64,000 bases of DNA from the NCBI RefSeq assembly GCF_900110105.1, contig NZ_FOCL01000003.1, forward strand, positions 62,001-126,000. Reading direction: 5' to 3'. Both the position numbers and the translations under genes were made by a program. Shown piece after piece: positions 9,258 through 18,833 of this stretch. The stretch is from Mucilaginibacter gossypiicola. Lineage in GTDB: Bacteria; Bacteroidota; Bacteroidia; Sphingobacteriales; Sphingobacteriaceae. How positions within the stretch are numbered: position 1 is the stretch's first letter; every line of letters starts with the position of its first letter. Below the pieces are notes generated by a model. That model saw only the letters and a list, made by a program, of their open reading frames with translations, had not been told where the DNA came from and did not search any database.

Positions 9258-10076
9258 ATGCTTATTCATTCCAGCCAAAACATAGATGCGGTTACTGCCG
9301 AAAACTTTTTCAGGGATATAGATAAACATCCTGAATCAGTTTATGTAATTAACTGGAAAACAGAACGAAACTTCCCAAACCACAGCCACAAAAAAGGACA
9401 GTTGATTTATATTGAAGGCGGGATCGCATACATCCACCTAACCGATAAAACTTTAGTGATACCAGCAAGGCACTATGTGTGGATCCCGGGTGGTATGATG
9501 CATTTTGTGGAGATGCATAAATCGGCAGTTACGCGCACGGTGTATTTTTACTGGCACGATGATGATAGTAATCCTTTTTACACGAAAGGCGGCATCTACC
9601 CTATCAACAATTTATTATTACAGATGCTTATTTACTCCGAACGATGGAACGGAGATGTACACCCCGATGAACAGGCATTTCATTTTTTAGCGGGAATAAA
9701 AGCGATACTACCAGAGATTAGCAAAAAAGCATTACCTGTAGCCCTGCCCACTACCGATAATTCCCGCATGCACCCGGTATTGGATTATATCAACGAAAAC
9801 GCTTTTGAGCCTTTAACCCTTTCATCTGTTAGCGAAGAAACCGGTTTCAGCGAAAGGACACTTTCGCGCCTGTTTCAGTCAACCCTGCATACTTCATTTT
9901 TACAGTATTTTAAGCTACTAAAAATGGTTAAATCCATTGAGCTGATGCTTCAAACTGATATGTCCATGAGCGAAATCGCTTATAAACTGGGATATAACAG
10001 TCTATCGGCCTTTAGCGCAATATTTTACCAGCTCACTAATATCAGGCCATCAGAATTTGCTAAACAGCTGAGGTAA
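9258..10076 (+). CDS. AraC-family transcriptional regulator with cupin domain
   Basis: A 272-residue protein. The N-terminal half is a cupin-like sensor (HSHKKGQLIYIEGG ~47-60, then PARHYVWIPGGMMHFVEMH). The C-terminal ~100 residues form the double-HTH AraC domain, with LSSVSEETGFSERTLSRLFQ and SEIAYKLGYNSLSAFSAIFYQLTNIRPSEF, the canonical signature. It is divergent from the TolC-HlyD-MFS operon, which is the usual position of a local efflux regulator. It ends at the base before the convergent stop codon of the DUF5107 gene. The effector is unknown. Confidence 0.92.
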   Translation: MLIHSSQNIDAVTAENFFRDIDKHPESVYVINWKTERNFPNHSHKKGQLIYIEGGIAYIHLTDKTLVIPARHYVWIPGGMMHFVEMHKSAVTRTVYFYWHDDDSNPFYTKGGIYPINNLLLQMLIYSERWNGDVHPDEQAFHFLAGIKAILPEISKKALPVALPTTDNSRMHPVLDYINENAFEPLTLSSVSEETGFSERTLSRLFQSTLHTSFLQYFKLLKMVKSIELMLQTDMSMSEIAYKLGYNSLSAFSAIFYQLTNIRPSEFAKQLR

Positions 10077-13000
10077 TTACATCAACCGCTTTAATATCCT
10101 GATGCTCGCATCGCTCACATCACTTTGTTTAAAAGCTTTACTCTCATAAACCTCTTTGCACCATTCAATCACTTTATCATCCGGATATTTTTTGATCTCC
10201 GCGTTTAACCAATTAACTGCCGCTGTATTGCCATTTATCTTTTCAATAGCCCATGCAGTCACCAAATGATTAGCCGGTAGGAAATTACTTACCGTATTAT
10301 CAATTTGAGGCTTAAAGGCTGTTATTTTTTGCAGATACTGTTTAGCTTCACCAGTGTTGCCCATTTTTGTATAGCACAAATAGCTCATCCAGTCTTCCAA
10401 ACGTTCATCAATATTTTCGGCATAAGGCTTACCTACGCCGAGGTTTACCGGCCACTTTTTGGCATCTGCAATATAACCTAAAGCTGCCTTATAGTTTTTA
10501 GTGTCAATCTTTTGAACCGCCTGCATTAATTCTGTTTCCCTGTATAACTCCCGGCCAATAGTTGCGCCTTCAAACGGTAAAATATCAATCCGCGATAAAA
10601 GCTTGCCGCATTCTCCATAGCGCTTGTTGAGCAGCAATGTTTTGGCGTATAACATGCCTATGATGTAATTATCGGGATGCGATCTATAAAACGGCTCAAC
10701 GGTAGTTAATGCTTTGACATATTGCTTATTATTAACATAATACTCGCCAAGCAACTTGTTGTAGCGCCAGCCTTTATCAAGCTTGGCTGCCGTGTTTAGA
10801 TCGGCCAGGACATTGTCGCCTGTTTCGATGGCAGCTCTTGCCGCATAAAAAGGCGCAAAATCGGGCTGGTTACCGCATTCAGCAAATAGTTTTTTGCTCT
10901 CATCAATACGATTACGGTCTTTATAAAGCAGCGCGAGGAAATACTTTGGCTTCCAGTTATTGCTTTGTTGCATAGCCCATTGCAACACTTCTTCATCGCT
11001 ATTGCGGAAAGGGAATACAAATGCAGCCGTTGCTGCATTGGCTTTATTTAACGCCTCACTAAATGGCTTTGCCTGCTTATACTGCAAAAAGGCCAGCTTG
11101 TAATCCACAAGCGCATTGGCTGGCGAAAGCTTTAAAACGTTTTCACTTTCTACGGTACAGCCATTATGATCGTACAGATCCGCCAGATCGAGGTAACTTT
11201 CAATAGGCTGCTCATTTCGGATCATTGAGGTAAACCCACTTTTAGCAGCTTCAGATGATTGCCATAGATACTGCTCAAAGCGGGCAAAGTGATTAAGTGG
11301 TTCGCAGGCCAGTATCGTATCTAAAACCTGTTCGGCATTTTTGCGCTCGTTCAAATGGCGGTAAGCTATGGCCTGCACCTGTAGCGAAGACACATCGTAT
11401 CTGTTAAAATCCAGAGCCTTTGAAGCAAACTCCAGAGCCTTTATATCGTTCTTTTCTTTTAGATATAAACTACCTAAAGCCGAGTAAGCAGCATTGCGGT
11501 ATTCAACAGATAAACCGGCCATATCAAAACCATCTTTAGCATCAGTCACATTACCCAGCTGCGCATTGATAGTGCCATAATAGTAGTTTGCAGCGCCATC
11601 ATTGGCATTGATGCTCAAAGCAGTTTTGGCAAAAGCCAAAGCCTCGGCATAGCGCATATTACGGTACATCAATGCTGCCGATTGTACCAAAGCAGGTAAA
11701 AAGTATGAATCTTTCTTTAATGCTACCTGCAGTTTTTCTTCAGCTTCGGGATACATTTTTTGATCCATGAATTCCTTCCCCTGAGTATATAACCCATAAG
11801 CGCTGTTCCAGTCGAAATCTTTTGGCAAATCAACCGGACGGTTAAGGTTATCAGCTTCAGGCTTTGAATTGTAGATTAACTTATTAGTACCCAAAGTTAC
11901 CAGCACATCCCCGGCATCTGCTTTAACCGAATCGGCAAATAACTGTAAAGGGCTTAAGCGTATCTTTTTACTGTAGACCACCCTGTCGCCCTGCTTTACC
12001 GTTAGCGTATCGGCAATCTGTTGAACTGGATTGAAGTAAAGTTTCAACCAGCCAGCATCAGCCTCAACATTAAGCGCACCATAGTTATTGGCCTGTACAA
12101 AGCCTTTGGTTTTCAATACCGGATACCAATATTCTGTCCAGGTATCTGATGAGCCCGGCGCAAAGCCTTTGTGCTTGAACGGCGTAAACGTGCTCTTAGC
12201 AGCAGTTTGGTTAAATAACCTGCCCGATTGAATTTCGGAATACTGCCCATCGTTATCAGTAAGCTGTTTTTCCCAGATCATGCCCTGATCTGATAATCCC
12301 CAGATCCAGATCTTTTTACCGGCTTTATCCTCATAACCGCCATAACGGGCCATGCCAAAATCATCGTTATGCCAGTAAGCGCCAAAAAAATCGGTGTACT
12401 TGCCAAACACATGGTATGATTTATAACCGCCAAAGTTGTTATTATCATAAAAGGACAAATCCTTCCCGTTCTGCTTGTTGATGGGCCATTCGGCATACTC
12501 GCCCTGGTGACCAAGGTATTTGGTACCGGGGAAAATGTATTCAAGTTTACCGCTTGTTTTAATCCCGGTATTCATCCAATGGTAATAAGGCTGTTCAATT
12601 GGTGTTGAATTATGCCAGAATGATTTGGTCGTAAAGTAAGCCTTATCTGGCGGAAGATTTACTTCCATAGTCCAGGTGGTGTTGGTAAGCAGATCGAGTA
12701 CGCTGATAAAACAGCTTACACTGCCATCGGCATTGGTACGGGTCAGGTAGTCGACCGGGGTAACCGAATTTGGTGTATGCCCAATGATACCATAATTAGG
12801 TTCGATGCCCCCACTTGTCCAGGGGCCGCGCATGGCAATGTCCCTGAATTTCACCACATGATTTTCGTAAACAATTGGTTTACCTGTCGATTTTTCAATG
12901 GCCGACCAGATCTTGCCGCCTATCTGCGGTAAAATGGTTAACCTGATGTACGTGTTTTCCAGCTCAACCACTTTCCATTCCTTTTGCACCGGTTTATCCG

Positions 13001-13178
13001 TAAATCCGTCGTAACGGAAATACGGATAAATATTGGTGAATGCCGGTATCGGGTTAGGATCCGAAAAGGGATAAGTGGTAATACCCTTAGTATACTCACG
13101 CACACTTGCCCTTTGCTGGGCAAAAGCGCTCAGGCCGCCAATGCAAAGGCATACGGCGATAAACCATTTTTTATTCAT
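10077..13178 (-). CDS. DUF5107 domain protein with TPR repeats, secreted
   Basis: A 1033-residue protein with a signal peptide (1-20, ending SAFAQQ). The N-terminal ~330 residues resemble the DUF5107 family (LPQIGGKIWSAIEKSTGKPIVYEN; a GPWTSGGIEPNYG stretch; WHNDDFGMARYGGYEDKAG), whose beta-sandwich fold looks like those of carbohydrate-active proteins. The C-terminal half (~455-1000) is built of TPR-like helical repeats. It starts 7 bp after the putative glycoside hydrolase and is the last gene of the SusCD-led minus-strand series. A role in periplasmic sugar processing or recognition is inferred from context. No catalytic residue can be assigned. Confidence 0.8.
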   Translation of the reverse strand: MNKKWFIAVCLCIGGLSAFAQQRASVREYTKGITTYPFSDPNPIPAFTNIYPYFRYDGFTDKPVQKEWKVVELENTYIRLTILPQIGGKIWSAIEKSTGKPIVYENHVVKFRDIAMRGPWTSGGIEPNYGIIGHTPNSVTPVDYLTRTNADGSVSCFISVLDLLTNTTWTMEVNLPPDKAYFTTKSFWHNSTPIEQPYYHWMNTGIKTSGKLEYIFPGTKYLGHQGEYAEWPINKQNGKDLSFYDNNNFGGYKSYHVFGKYTDFFGAYWHNDDFGMARYGGYEDKAGKKIWIWGLSDQGMIWEKQLTDNDGQYSEIQSGRLFNQTAAKSTFTPFKHKGFAPGSSDTWTEYWYPVLKTKGFVQANNYGALNVEADAGWLKLYFNPVQQIADTLTVKQGDRVVYSKKIRLSPLQLFADSVKADAGDVLVTLGTNKLIYNSKPEADNLNRPVDLPKDFDWNSAYGLYTQGKEFMDQKMYPEAEEKLQVALKKDSYFLPALVQSAALMYRNMRYAEALAFAKTALSINANDGAANYYYGTINAQLGNVTDAKDGFDMAGLSVEYRNAAYSALGSLYLKEKNDIKALEFASKALDFNRYDVSSLQVQAIAYRHLNERKNAEQVLDTILACEPLNHFARFEQYLWQSSEAAKSGFTSMIRNEQPIESYLDLADLYDHNGCTVESENVLKLSPANALVDYKLAFLQYKQAKPFSEALNKANAATAAFVFPFRNSDEEVLQWAMQQSNNWKPKYFLALLYKDRNRIDESKKLFAECGNQPDFAPFYAARAAIETGDNVLADLNTAAKLDKGWRYNKLLGEYYVNNKQYVKALTTVEPFYRSHPDNYIIGMLYAKTLLLNKRYGECGKLLSRIDILPFEGATIGRELYRETELMQAVQKIDTKNYKAALGYIADAKKWPVNLGVGKPYAENIDERLEDWMSYLCYTKMGNTGEAKQYLQKITAFKPQIDNTVSNFLPANHLVTAWAIEKINGNTAAVNWLNAEIKKYPDDKVIEWCKEVYESKAFKQSDVSDASIRILKRLM

Positions 13179-13185
13179 TACCGTG

Positions 13186-16167
13186 TTATTTAATGATCAA
13201 CAGCCAGCCTTTACCTTTTTCAACCGGGATCCTGTCATTCAAGCCAAATGTTTTGCCTGGCTGAAAGCTTTTAATTTCGGGAGCAGTAATAGTTGCTTTG
13301 GCAGGATCGATGCCTAATTTTTTCCAGTCGATATTTAACTGAAAATCGGTATCGGCATCTTCCCAGCTGGCAACAGCCACCATGGCAGCGCCGTCTTTTT
13401 TGTAAACGGTTGCAATTACTTTGGCTTTATCGGTTTTCACCGGGTTATCATCAACCCAGTAACCAATCATTTTTGTGCCCTTCATGCCAAAATTATCCCA
13501 GGCCTTCCAGATGGGGCGCGGATCGGCACCATCGCTCCATGGCATACGGTTAGTCATCCCGTAAACCATACCACGCCATTTGTTACCTCCGCCTTGCAGC
13601 ATCTCCCCCATTAAACCAAACGGAATACCGCTTACTTCAGTCAGGAAGAAATCAGGATCATTTTTTTCGTAGTCGAAATACTCGCCAAACCAAAGGCGGT
13701 TCAGGTAAGGGAAATGCTCCATATACAGGTTGGCGCTGTTATTAAAACCATCGCTTTTATTGTATTGATTAGCTGAGTGCAAGTCGATAATACCCGGGTG
13801 ACCATCTTTGGTTAATACACGTTTTATACGTTTCATGGTAACACGGTCGAAAGCCACATCGTCCAGGTAAATACCGTCGATACCTACGTTTTGGGTTAGC
13901 CAGTTCATTCCCTCTACATAGTAGTTATGCCAGCGGTTCATGCCACTGTTAATGATGGCTGCATCTTTTATTTCTGGTACAAACCATGCAGCTATGTAAT
14001 CATCGCCCACATGCTCCTGCAACCAGCTAAAACCACCGCCTTTCCCGGGCGAATAAATTTCATGCCCCAAACTGCGCAAAGCAAATGTTTCGTATGCATG
14101 ATTTGACAACTCACGGATGGTATTGTAGATCTTCACCTTTAACCCCGCAGCATGTGCCGAATCATCATAGGCCTTCATTTTTTGCCATGCGATAAACGGA
14201 TAATTGATGGTAGGGTTTATTGCCGTTGCATGGTGAATATTGATAAGCGTTGCACCTGCACTTTTAATAGTATCGATAGGCTTGTAAGAATGGTAGAACC
14301 TTGTAGCCCACTGAAAATCGGTATTGATGGTATGAAAAGGCGTTACCAACAGCGTGAAGTTGTAATAAAGCTCATCGCCTTTTTTCAGGTCGCGCTCGCC
14401 GCTGTAATTATTGGCTAATACTGCTTTACCATCAAAAGCTACCTTAATACCACCTTTGCTATCATTACCCCATGAAGTTGGGAGCAATAAAGGCTTTTGC
14501 AGGTAAAAATTGGTATTCAGCGGACGGACATATTTTTCGTCCCTCAATGAATATTGCAGACCGCCGTTCACATTGCCTATCCAGGCACCATCCTGGTTTT
14601 TATGAGCAACATCCCATTTCCATTCAAAGTTTTCAGGACGATAGCCACCTTTTTGCCCCAAGCCCATCATGTATTTGGCAAAATCCTTTTTAAAAGGGAT
14701 GTGCATGGTAATATCTTTCAGGCTAACATCCTGCAGGGCCTTTACTTTTACCGTATAAGACATAAAGCCATCAAACTCCAGCGAAGCGGTTACGTCCATC
14801 TGCAGACTATCATTGGCACTTACTGCCGTCCACTGCACTGTTCCGGCTTCTTTTTTGGTAAACTGTAGGCCATGACTTTTCAGGTTTATCTTTTTCCCTG
14901 CGGCATCAATAAAATGAAAGTGGATACCCTCGGTAAGCAGGTTATTGGGAGCTGCTGCATACTCCGTCATTTCGGGCGTAAAGTAAGTCTGGATCTGTTT
15001 TGGGAAACCATCCTTGTTTACTTCTACTTTACGGCCTAACAAACTTATTGTATTACCATTAATCTCAAGCGGAGTATACGGCGCAATAACGGTATTTTGC
15101 TGTGCCATGGTTGAGTTTAACCAACCGAGGCGGGTCATTTTATAAGGCTCGCTTACACCGCCATCTTTTGATACTTTGTTATTTACTTTTATAGATAAAG
15201 CAATTGTTTTTACAGGTTTTCCGTTTATGGCGATGGTGGCTTTACCTGTATAAACCGAAGGTAATATCGCAGCCGGTACATCAACACCGCACCATAAGGC
15301 CTGGATATCACCTTTGGCTACATTTACAACTTTAGTAAGCGGTTTAGCATCGTATGTAGTACCTCCGGTATTAATACAAAACAGTGCCGAAGCTGAAATA
15401 ACCTTACCAGTGGCTGATTTAAGGTCACTGAATGTTACCTGTACATTTTCGATATTCTGCAACGCATAAATACCAAGCTGAAATGCAAAGTTTTCTCCAC
15501 GGGCAGCTTCACCAGTATATGTGGTCCGCGGACCAAACTCCATCCAGCGTTGCGGCAGGTCTTTGGTCATTCGGATGGAATTCATTCTATCTTCCGGAAA
15601 AACTAAAAATGCTTCAGACTTATGCTTATTCAGCAATGCCTCAGTCTCTGCTTTAGTGGCAATCACCTCCATCGGATAAAAGCTGTTAAAAGCATCTATC
15701 GACTGAAATTCTTTTACCGAAGCTAAGGGTGCCTTGCCATTTACAGCGTTAAGCCATTCAGTCGAGGCTGTATTTTCTGGTTTAAGATAGACTCCTTTAG
15801 GATAGTTTGAGCGCCCCTCATTTTTATAAGGCATATAATACACAAAATAAGTGCCCTTGCCCGATGTTGGCTCAAAATACAGTTCGCCGCTTTCACGGTT
15901 TATTGAGCCGATTTTTACGTTAGTAATTTTTTGTTTGGTTTTAGCATCCTCAATGATAATTCGCTTGTTTTCGGGCTCATTATCCCTGCGTCTCCAATTG
16001 ATGATTGCTTTAGCCACTTTACCTGTGCCATTAAAGGTTAACACCACACGATGGTTACCTAATGAATCGGCCAGCCAGCATTTTTCGCAATTGGTATAAG
16101 GTACTTTTTGTGCCGATGCAGCAAAGCCCGATAAAAGGAAAGTGATAGCTAAAAATTGTTTTTTCAT
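13186..16167 (-). CDS. Putative secreted glycoside hydrolase (large TIM-barrel type)
   Basis: A 993-residue protein with a signal peptide (1-19, ending FAASAQ). An N-terminal half rich in beta strands leads into an apparent (beta/alpha)8 barrel from about residue 650. It contains LKVKIYNTIRELSNH, the candidate acidic centre GIDGIYLDDVAFDR (D769, D770), and IIDLHSANQY, with aromatic-rich loops typical of sugar clefts. A C-terminal small beta domain ends in GKGWLLIIK. I believe this belongs to the GH123-related group that Pfam lists as DUF6067, but cannot confirm it here. Preceded by a REP-like element at 16201-16300, which separates it from the cytochrome gene. The substrate is unknown; the PUL context suggests an amino-sugar glycan. 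Confidence 0.65.
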   Translation of the reverse strand: MKKQFLAITFLLSGFAASAQKVPYTNCEKCWLADSLGNHRVVLTFNGTGKVAKAIINWRRRDNEPENKRIIIEDAKTKQKITNVKIGSINRESGELYFEPTSGKGTYFVYYMPYKNEGRSNYPKGVYLKPENTASTEWLNAVNGKAPLASVKEFQSIDAFNSFYPMEVIATKAETEALLNKHKSEAFLVFPEDRMNSIRMTKDLPQRWMEFGPRTTYTGEAARGENFAFQLGIYALQNIENVQVTFSDLKSATGKVISASALFCINTGGTTYDAKPLTKVVNVAKGDIQALWCGVDVPAAILPSVYTGKATIAINGKPVKTIALSIKVNNKVSKDGGVSEPYKMTRLGWLNSTMAQQNTVIAPYTPLEINGNTISLLGRKVEVNKDGFPKQIQTYFTPEMTEYAAAPNNLLTEGIHFHFIDAAGKKINLKSHGLQFTKKEAGTVQWTAVSANDSLQMDVTASLEFDGFMSYTVKVKALQDVSLKDITMHIPFKKDFAKYMMGLGQKGGYRPENFEWKWDVAHKNQDGAWIGNVNGGLQYSLRDEKYVRPLNTNFYLQKPLLLPTSWGNDSKGGIKVAFDGKAVLANNYSGERDLKKGDELYYNFTLLVTPFHTINTDFQWATRFYHSYKPIDTIKSAGATLINIHHATAINPTINYPFIAWQKMKAYDDSAHAAGLKVKIYNTIRELSNHAYETFALRSLGHEIYSPGKGGGFSWLQEHVGDDYIAAWFVPEIKDAAIINSGMNRWHNYYVEGMNWLTQNVGIDGIYLDDVAFDRVTMKRIKRVLTKDGHPGIIDLHSANQYNKSDGFNNSANLYMEHFPYLNRLWFGEYFDYEKNDPDFFLTEVSGIPFGLMGEMLQGGGNKWRGMVYGMTNRMPWSDGADPRPIWKAWDNFGMKGTKMIGYWVDDNPVKTDKAKVIATVYKKDGAAMVAVASWEDADTDFQLNIDWKKLGIDPAKATITAPEIKSFQPGKTFGLNDRIPVEKGKGWLLIIK

Positions 16168-16200
16168 GAAATAAATTTAGTCAGTCTTTTTATAATAAAA

Positions 16201-16300
16201 CTATGTCATTGCGAGCGCAGCGTGGCAATCTCGTAGCCAATGCATATCAAAGATGCATAACTACGAGATTGCTTCGTCGTTCCTCCTCGCAATGACATAG
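16201..16300. repeat. REP-like palindromic element, copy 1
   Basis: Perfect 15-bp terminal inverted repeats (CTATGTCATTGCGAG at 16201-16215 and its complement at 16286-16300) enclose a second dyad, GCAATCTCGTAG (16225-16236) with CTACGAGATTGC (16261-16272). The whole element folds into a long cruciform or hairpin. Related copies lie at 23840, 42621, 48845 and 52623. This copy sits between two genes of the same minus-strand series and may act as a partial transcription barrier or mRNA stabiliser. Confidence 0.85.
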
Positions 16301-16317
16301 TTGGATTTGTATTGTTT

Positions 16318-17334
16318 TTAAATAGAAGGCGTAATCCCCTTGCCTTCCCAATAATCAATTATCGGCTTATACGGCCCATATTTATGCTGTTGTTCTGAGA
16401 AAGGATCTTTAAAGGGCCCTTTATCATAATCAATCGCTTTTTCTTCGTAATGCGGATAATCAACCTCTTTGGTGGTTTTAGGCAACGGACGTTTGTGCTT
16501 TTTATCGTCGTTAACAAAAGCGGCAATATCAAGCGCCTGGGCATCGGTCAGGAACGGTTTGCCTTCGGCGGTTTTATCATAAGGCATGTTACCCTTTAAC
16601 CATTGCGCTAATTTAACCACACGGTGCATACTTGAACCCGGACGATAGGCCAATAATCCCCATACCGGCGGATATTCATAGGTTACATTATCAAAACGCA
16701 TTTTACCCTCGCCGTTTTTGGCATGGCAGCGCTCACAATTTTGAGCATATAAAACCTCGCCCCTGTCTGATGATGCGGCTACATCCGGCAACTCAACCTC
16801 CATATTTTTTAAACCTTTGGTGGTTTTAGACACATTTGACGAATCGCTCAAAAACTTCAGGTAGGCCATGATCGAGATCATTTCCTTTCCATCCAAAGGT
16901 AAAGGTTTGCCCAGATTAGGGCGCATTACACAATTGTTGATGCGCTCGGCCAAAGATAAAATTCTGCCCTCTCTTGCCCTATATTGTGGATAATCACGAA
17001 ACGACCTCACCAGGTTAAAAGCATATGGCCGTGTGCCTGCATCACGATGGCAATTGGTGCAATTCATTTTATTGCCGGTATAATGGCCATTAATGCCTTC
17101 AGGGCCGATATAGTATGCTGTATGCAACATCAATTCACGACCATAACGCACCGCATCACCGTATTTACCACCGGGCATTTTGGAGGTATCCACAGCAACC
17201 AGGTTATTCACCGCTGCCGAATCAACTTTATCCGCCTCTTCGGCCCTGCCGCCGCTGCATGATACTAATTGCATCGCGTTAGCCAAAGCAAATAATAGCA
17301 ACAGGAAAGTTATATATTGATATTTCTTTTTCAT
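16318..17334 (-). CDS. TsdA-like dihaem cytochrome c lipoprotein
   Basis: A 338-residue protein with a lipobox (LVSC, Cys26). Two c-type haem sites are visible: CTNCH (92-96) and CERCH (200-204). The segment AERINNCVMRPNLGKPLP (129-146) matches the hallmark of thiosulfate dehydrogenase/tetrathionate reductase TsdA, where the Cys in RINxC (here C135) is the axial ligand of the active-site haem. M250 (NMPYD) is the likely ligand of haem 2. The family oxidises thiosulfate to tetrathionate or does the reverse. It starts 10 bp after the arylsulfotransferase-like gene. The assignment rests on motifs; direction and substrate are unknown. Confidence 0.82.
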   Translation of the reverse strand: MKKKYQYITFLLLLFALANAMQLVSCSGGRAEEADKVDSAAVNNLVAVDTSKMPGGKYGDAVRYGRELMLHTAYYIGPEGINGHYTGNKMNCTNCHRDAGTRPYAFNLVRSFRDYPQYRAREGRILSLAERINNCVMRPNLGKPLPLDGKEMISIMAYLKFLSDSSNVSKTTKGLKNMEVELPDVAASSDRGEVLYAQNCERCHAKNGEGKMRFDNVTYEYPPVWGLLAYRPGSSMHRVVKLAQWLKGNMPYDKTAEGKPFLTDAQALDIAAFVNDDKKHKRPLPKTTKEVDYPHYEEKAIDYDKGPFKDPFSEQQHKYGPYKPIIDYWEGKGITPSI

Positions 17335-17344
17335 TTTTAATGAT

Positions 17345-18748
17345 CTATGGTTTTAAAAATGGATCAAGTTGTTCGTATTTGATAAAACCGGCACGGTAAG
17401 TTGGCACCGATGTTTCCATCGTCCATTGTAAAACGCCTTTATCATTTGCCAACACCACAATGTGCCTTTTGGAGCAACATACCAATGTGGTTGTATCATT
17501 GATCATATAGGCACTGCCCATACGGCCGTTAAAAATTTCTTTAGGTAGTTTTATGTGCATGGCAATGGTCGACGTTTGATTTTTTTCGTCAATTTTCATT
17601 GCATACACCCCCGACTGGTGTTTCTCCACCCCGTTATCAAAAAACATGAGGTTTCCCTGCTTATTGATGTGGGCAGCGTGAGCCTGGGTAAAGTTGCAGT
17701 CGGCAGGCATAGCAATGGTGCCACCCTTACCAAACTTGTAAATCACTTTACCATTATGGGCATCAATCTTCCAGATTTGCCCGTTGTTATAAAACGACAT
17801 CAGATAATTGCCATCAACATCATAATTTAAACTGTTGGCATGCATCCAGTCTTTCTTAGTTTTCAGGATCTTCGGATCTTTCAGCGGATCCATTACATCA
17901 AACACGCTCCATTTATAAAGCTGCTTACCGGTTTTATCCATCACCATAATCCCATCGCCGTTAACGGTATCCTGTTTATCACCTCCAACAGATGTGAGGT
18001 CCATGATTTTTTTATCAACAAAAATGGTTACCAGCTGGCCTTTATCATTCTTCAGGATTTCATGATGAATGGTTTGTTTAAAATCTCCTTGTCCTTTGGT
18101 GAGGTGGAGCAAAGTATCGCCCAGCATATTGATCTCCAAAATCTCGCTGCCGTAACTTGTAGGTTCGTCGTTGCGGCCTAAAATAGAAAGCAAGGTTTTA
18201 TCCTTTGTAAAGTTGATCACCTTAAATCCCAGCCTATCAATCATGTGGTACCACCTGATCTGTCCCTTGGCATCAACCAAAAACGCCACACCCGGTGCGT
18301 AACGTTTGTTGATTAGCATCAAGCCATCATTAAACTGAGCTGGCAAGGTGGCTTTAGCAGCAACTTTTGCATTAAATTGCTCCTGCAAAAACAGAGGTAA
18401 CTGGTGCGATTTAAAGGTATGAGGTTTGCTCACAACCGTATCGCCACCATCTACAGTTACGATATGATATGAGTAAGTGGTATCAGGCAAAATATTGCAA
18501 AGTACAAGCTTATACGATGTGCCGTTACCAGTAGTGGTCGACCGGTATTTTACCGGCAGCTTACCTTCTATCCAGTATTCGGCGTACAGGTCAACAGGCT
18601 TGCTGGTCATAACATCAAGCTTAATCTTTAACTCGTTGTTGTTGTACAAACCTATATGAATTTCCTTTATCAGGTTACCGCCAGAGCACCCGCAGATGAT
18701 TGAAACTAATAACCCCGCCGCTAAGACTTTAAACCAATCCTTCATCAC
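17345..18748 (-). CDS. Arylsulfotransferase (ASST)-like lipoprotein
   Basis: A 467-residue protein with a lipobox (IICGC, Cys21), a short beta-rich N-terminal domain, and then a six-bladed propeller of the ASST family (roughly 140-467). Family enzymes move sulfate between phenolic compounds through a histidine intermediate. Candidate active-site histidines are H228/H229 (TIHHEIL), H303 (WMHANSLNYD) and H357/H360 (QAHAAHI). The position where E. coli ASST has a substrate-binding Arg (R374) reads SFYNNGQIWKID here, with no Arg. It precedes the TsdA-like gene in the same direction and follows susD after an 18774-18814 hairpin. Family call is good; sulfotransferase activity is uncertain. Confidence 0.78.
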   Translation of the reverse strand: MMKDWFKVLAAGLLVSIICGCSGGNLIKEIHIGLYNNNELKIKLDVMTSKPVDLYAEYWIEGKLPVKYRSTTTGNGTSYKLVLCNILPDTTYSYHIVTVDGGDTVVSKPHTFKSHQLPLFLQEQFNAKVAAKATLPAQFNDGLMLINKRYAPGVAFLVDAKGQIRWYHMIDRLGFKVINFTKDKTLLSILGRNDEPTSYGSEILEINMLGDTLLHLTKGQGDFKQTIHHEILKNDKGQLVTIFVDKKIMDLTSVGGDKQDTVNGDGIMVMDKTGKQLYKWSVFDVMDPLKDPKILKTKKDWMHANSLNYDVDGNYLMSFYNNGQIWKIDAHNGKVIYKFGKGGTIAMPADCNFTQAHAAHINKQGNLMFFDNGVEKHQSGVYAMKIDEKNQTSTIAMHIKLPKEIFNGRMGSAYMINDTTTLVCCSKRHIVVLANDKGVLQWTMETSVPTYRAGFIKYEQLDPFLKP

Positions 18749-18773
18749 TAAAATTTGTAATACCGGTTAAACA

Positions 18774-18814
18774 GTAAAGAATATACAACCTTTTAAAGGC
18801 TGTATATTCTTTAC
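18774..18814 (-). terminator. Hairpin between susD and the arylsulfotransferase-like gene
   Basis: GTAAAGAATATACA-CC pairs with GG-TGTATATTCTTTAC around a 7-nt AT loop, with a 17-bp stem and one mismatch. It lies 20 bp after the susD stop (minus strand) and 25 bp before the next start. There is no strong U-tract outside the stem, so it may attenuate or protect the upstream susCD message rather than end it fully. Confidence 0.6.
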
Positions 18815-18833
18815 CAATATTTGAATTGTATGC

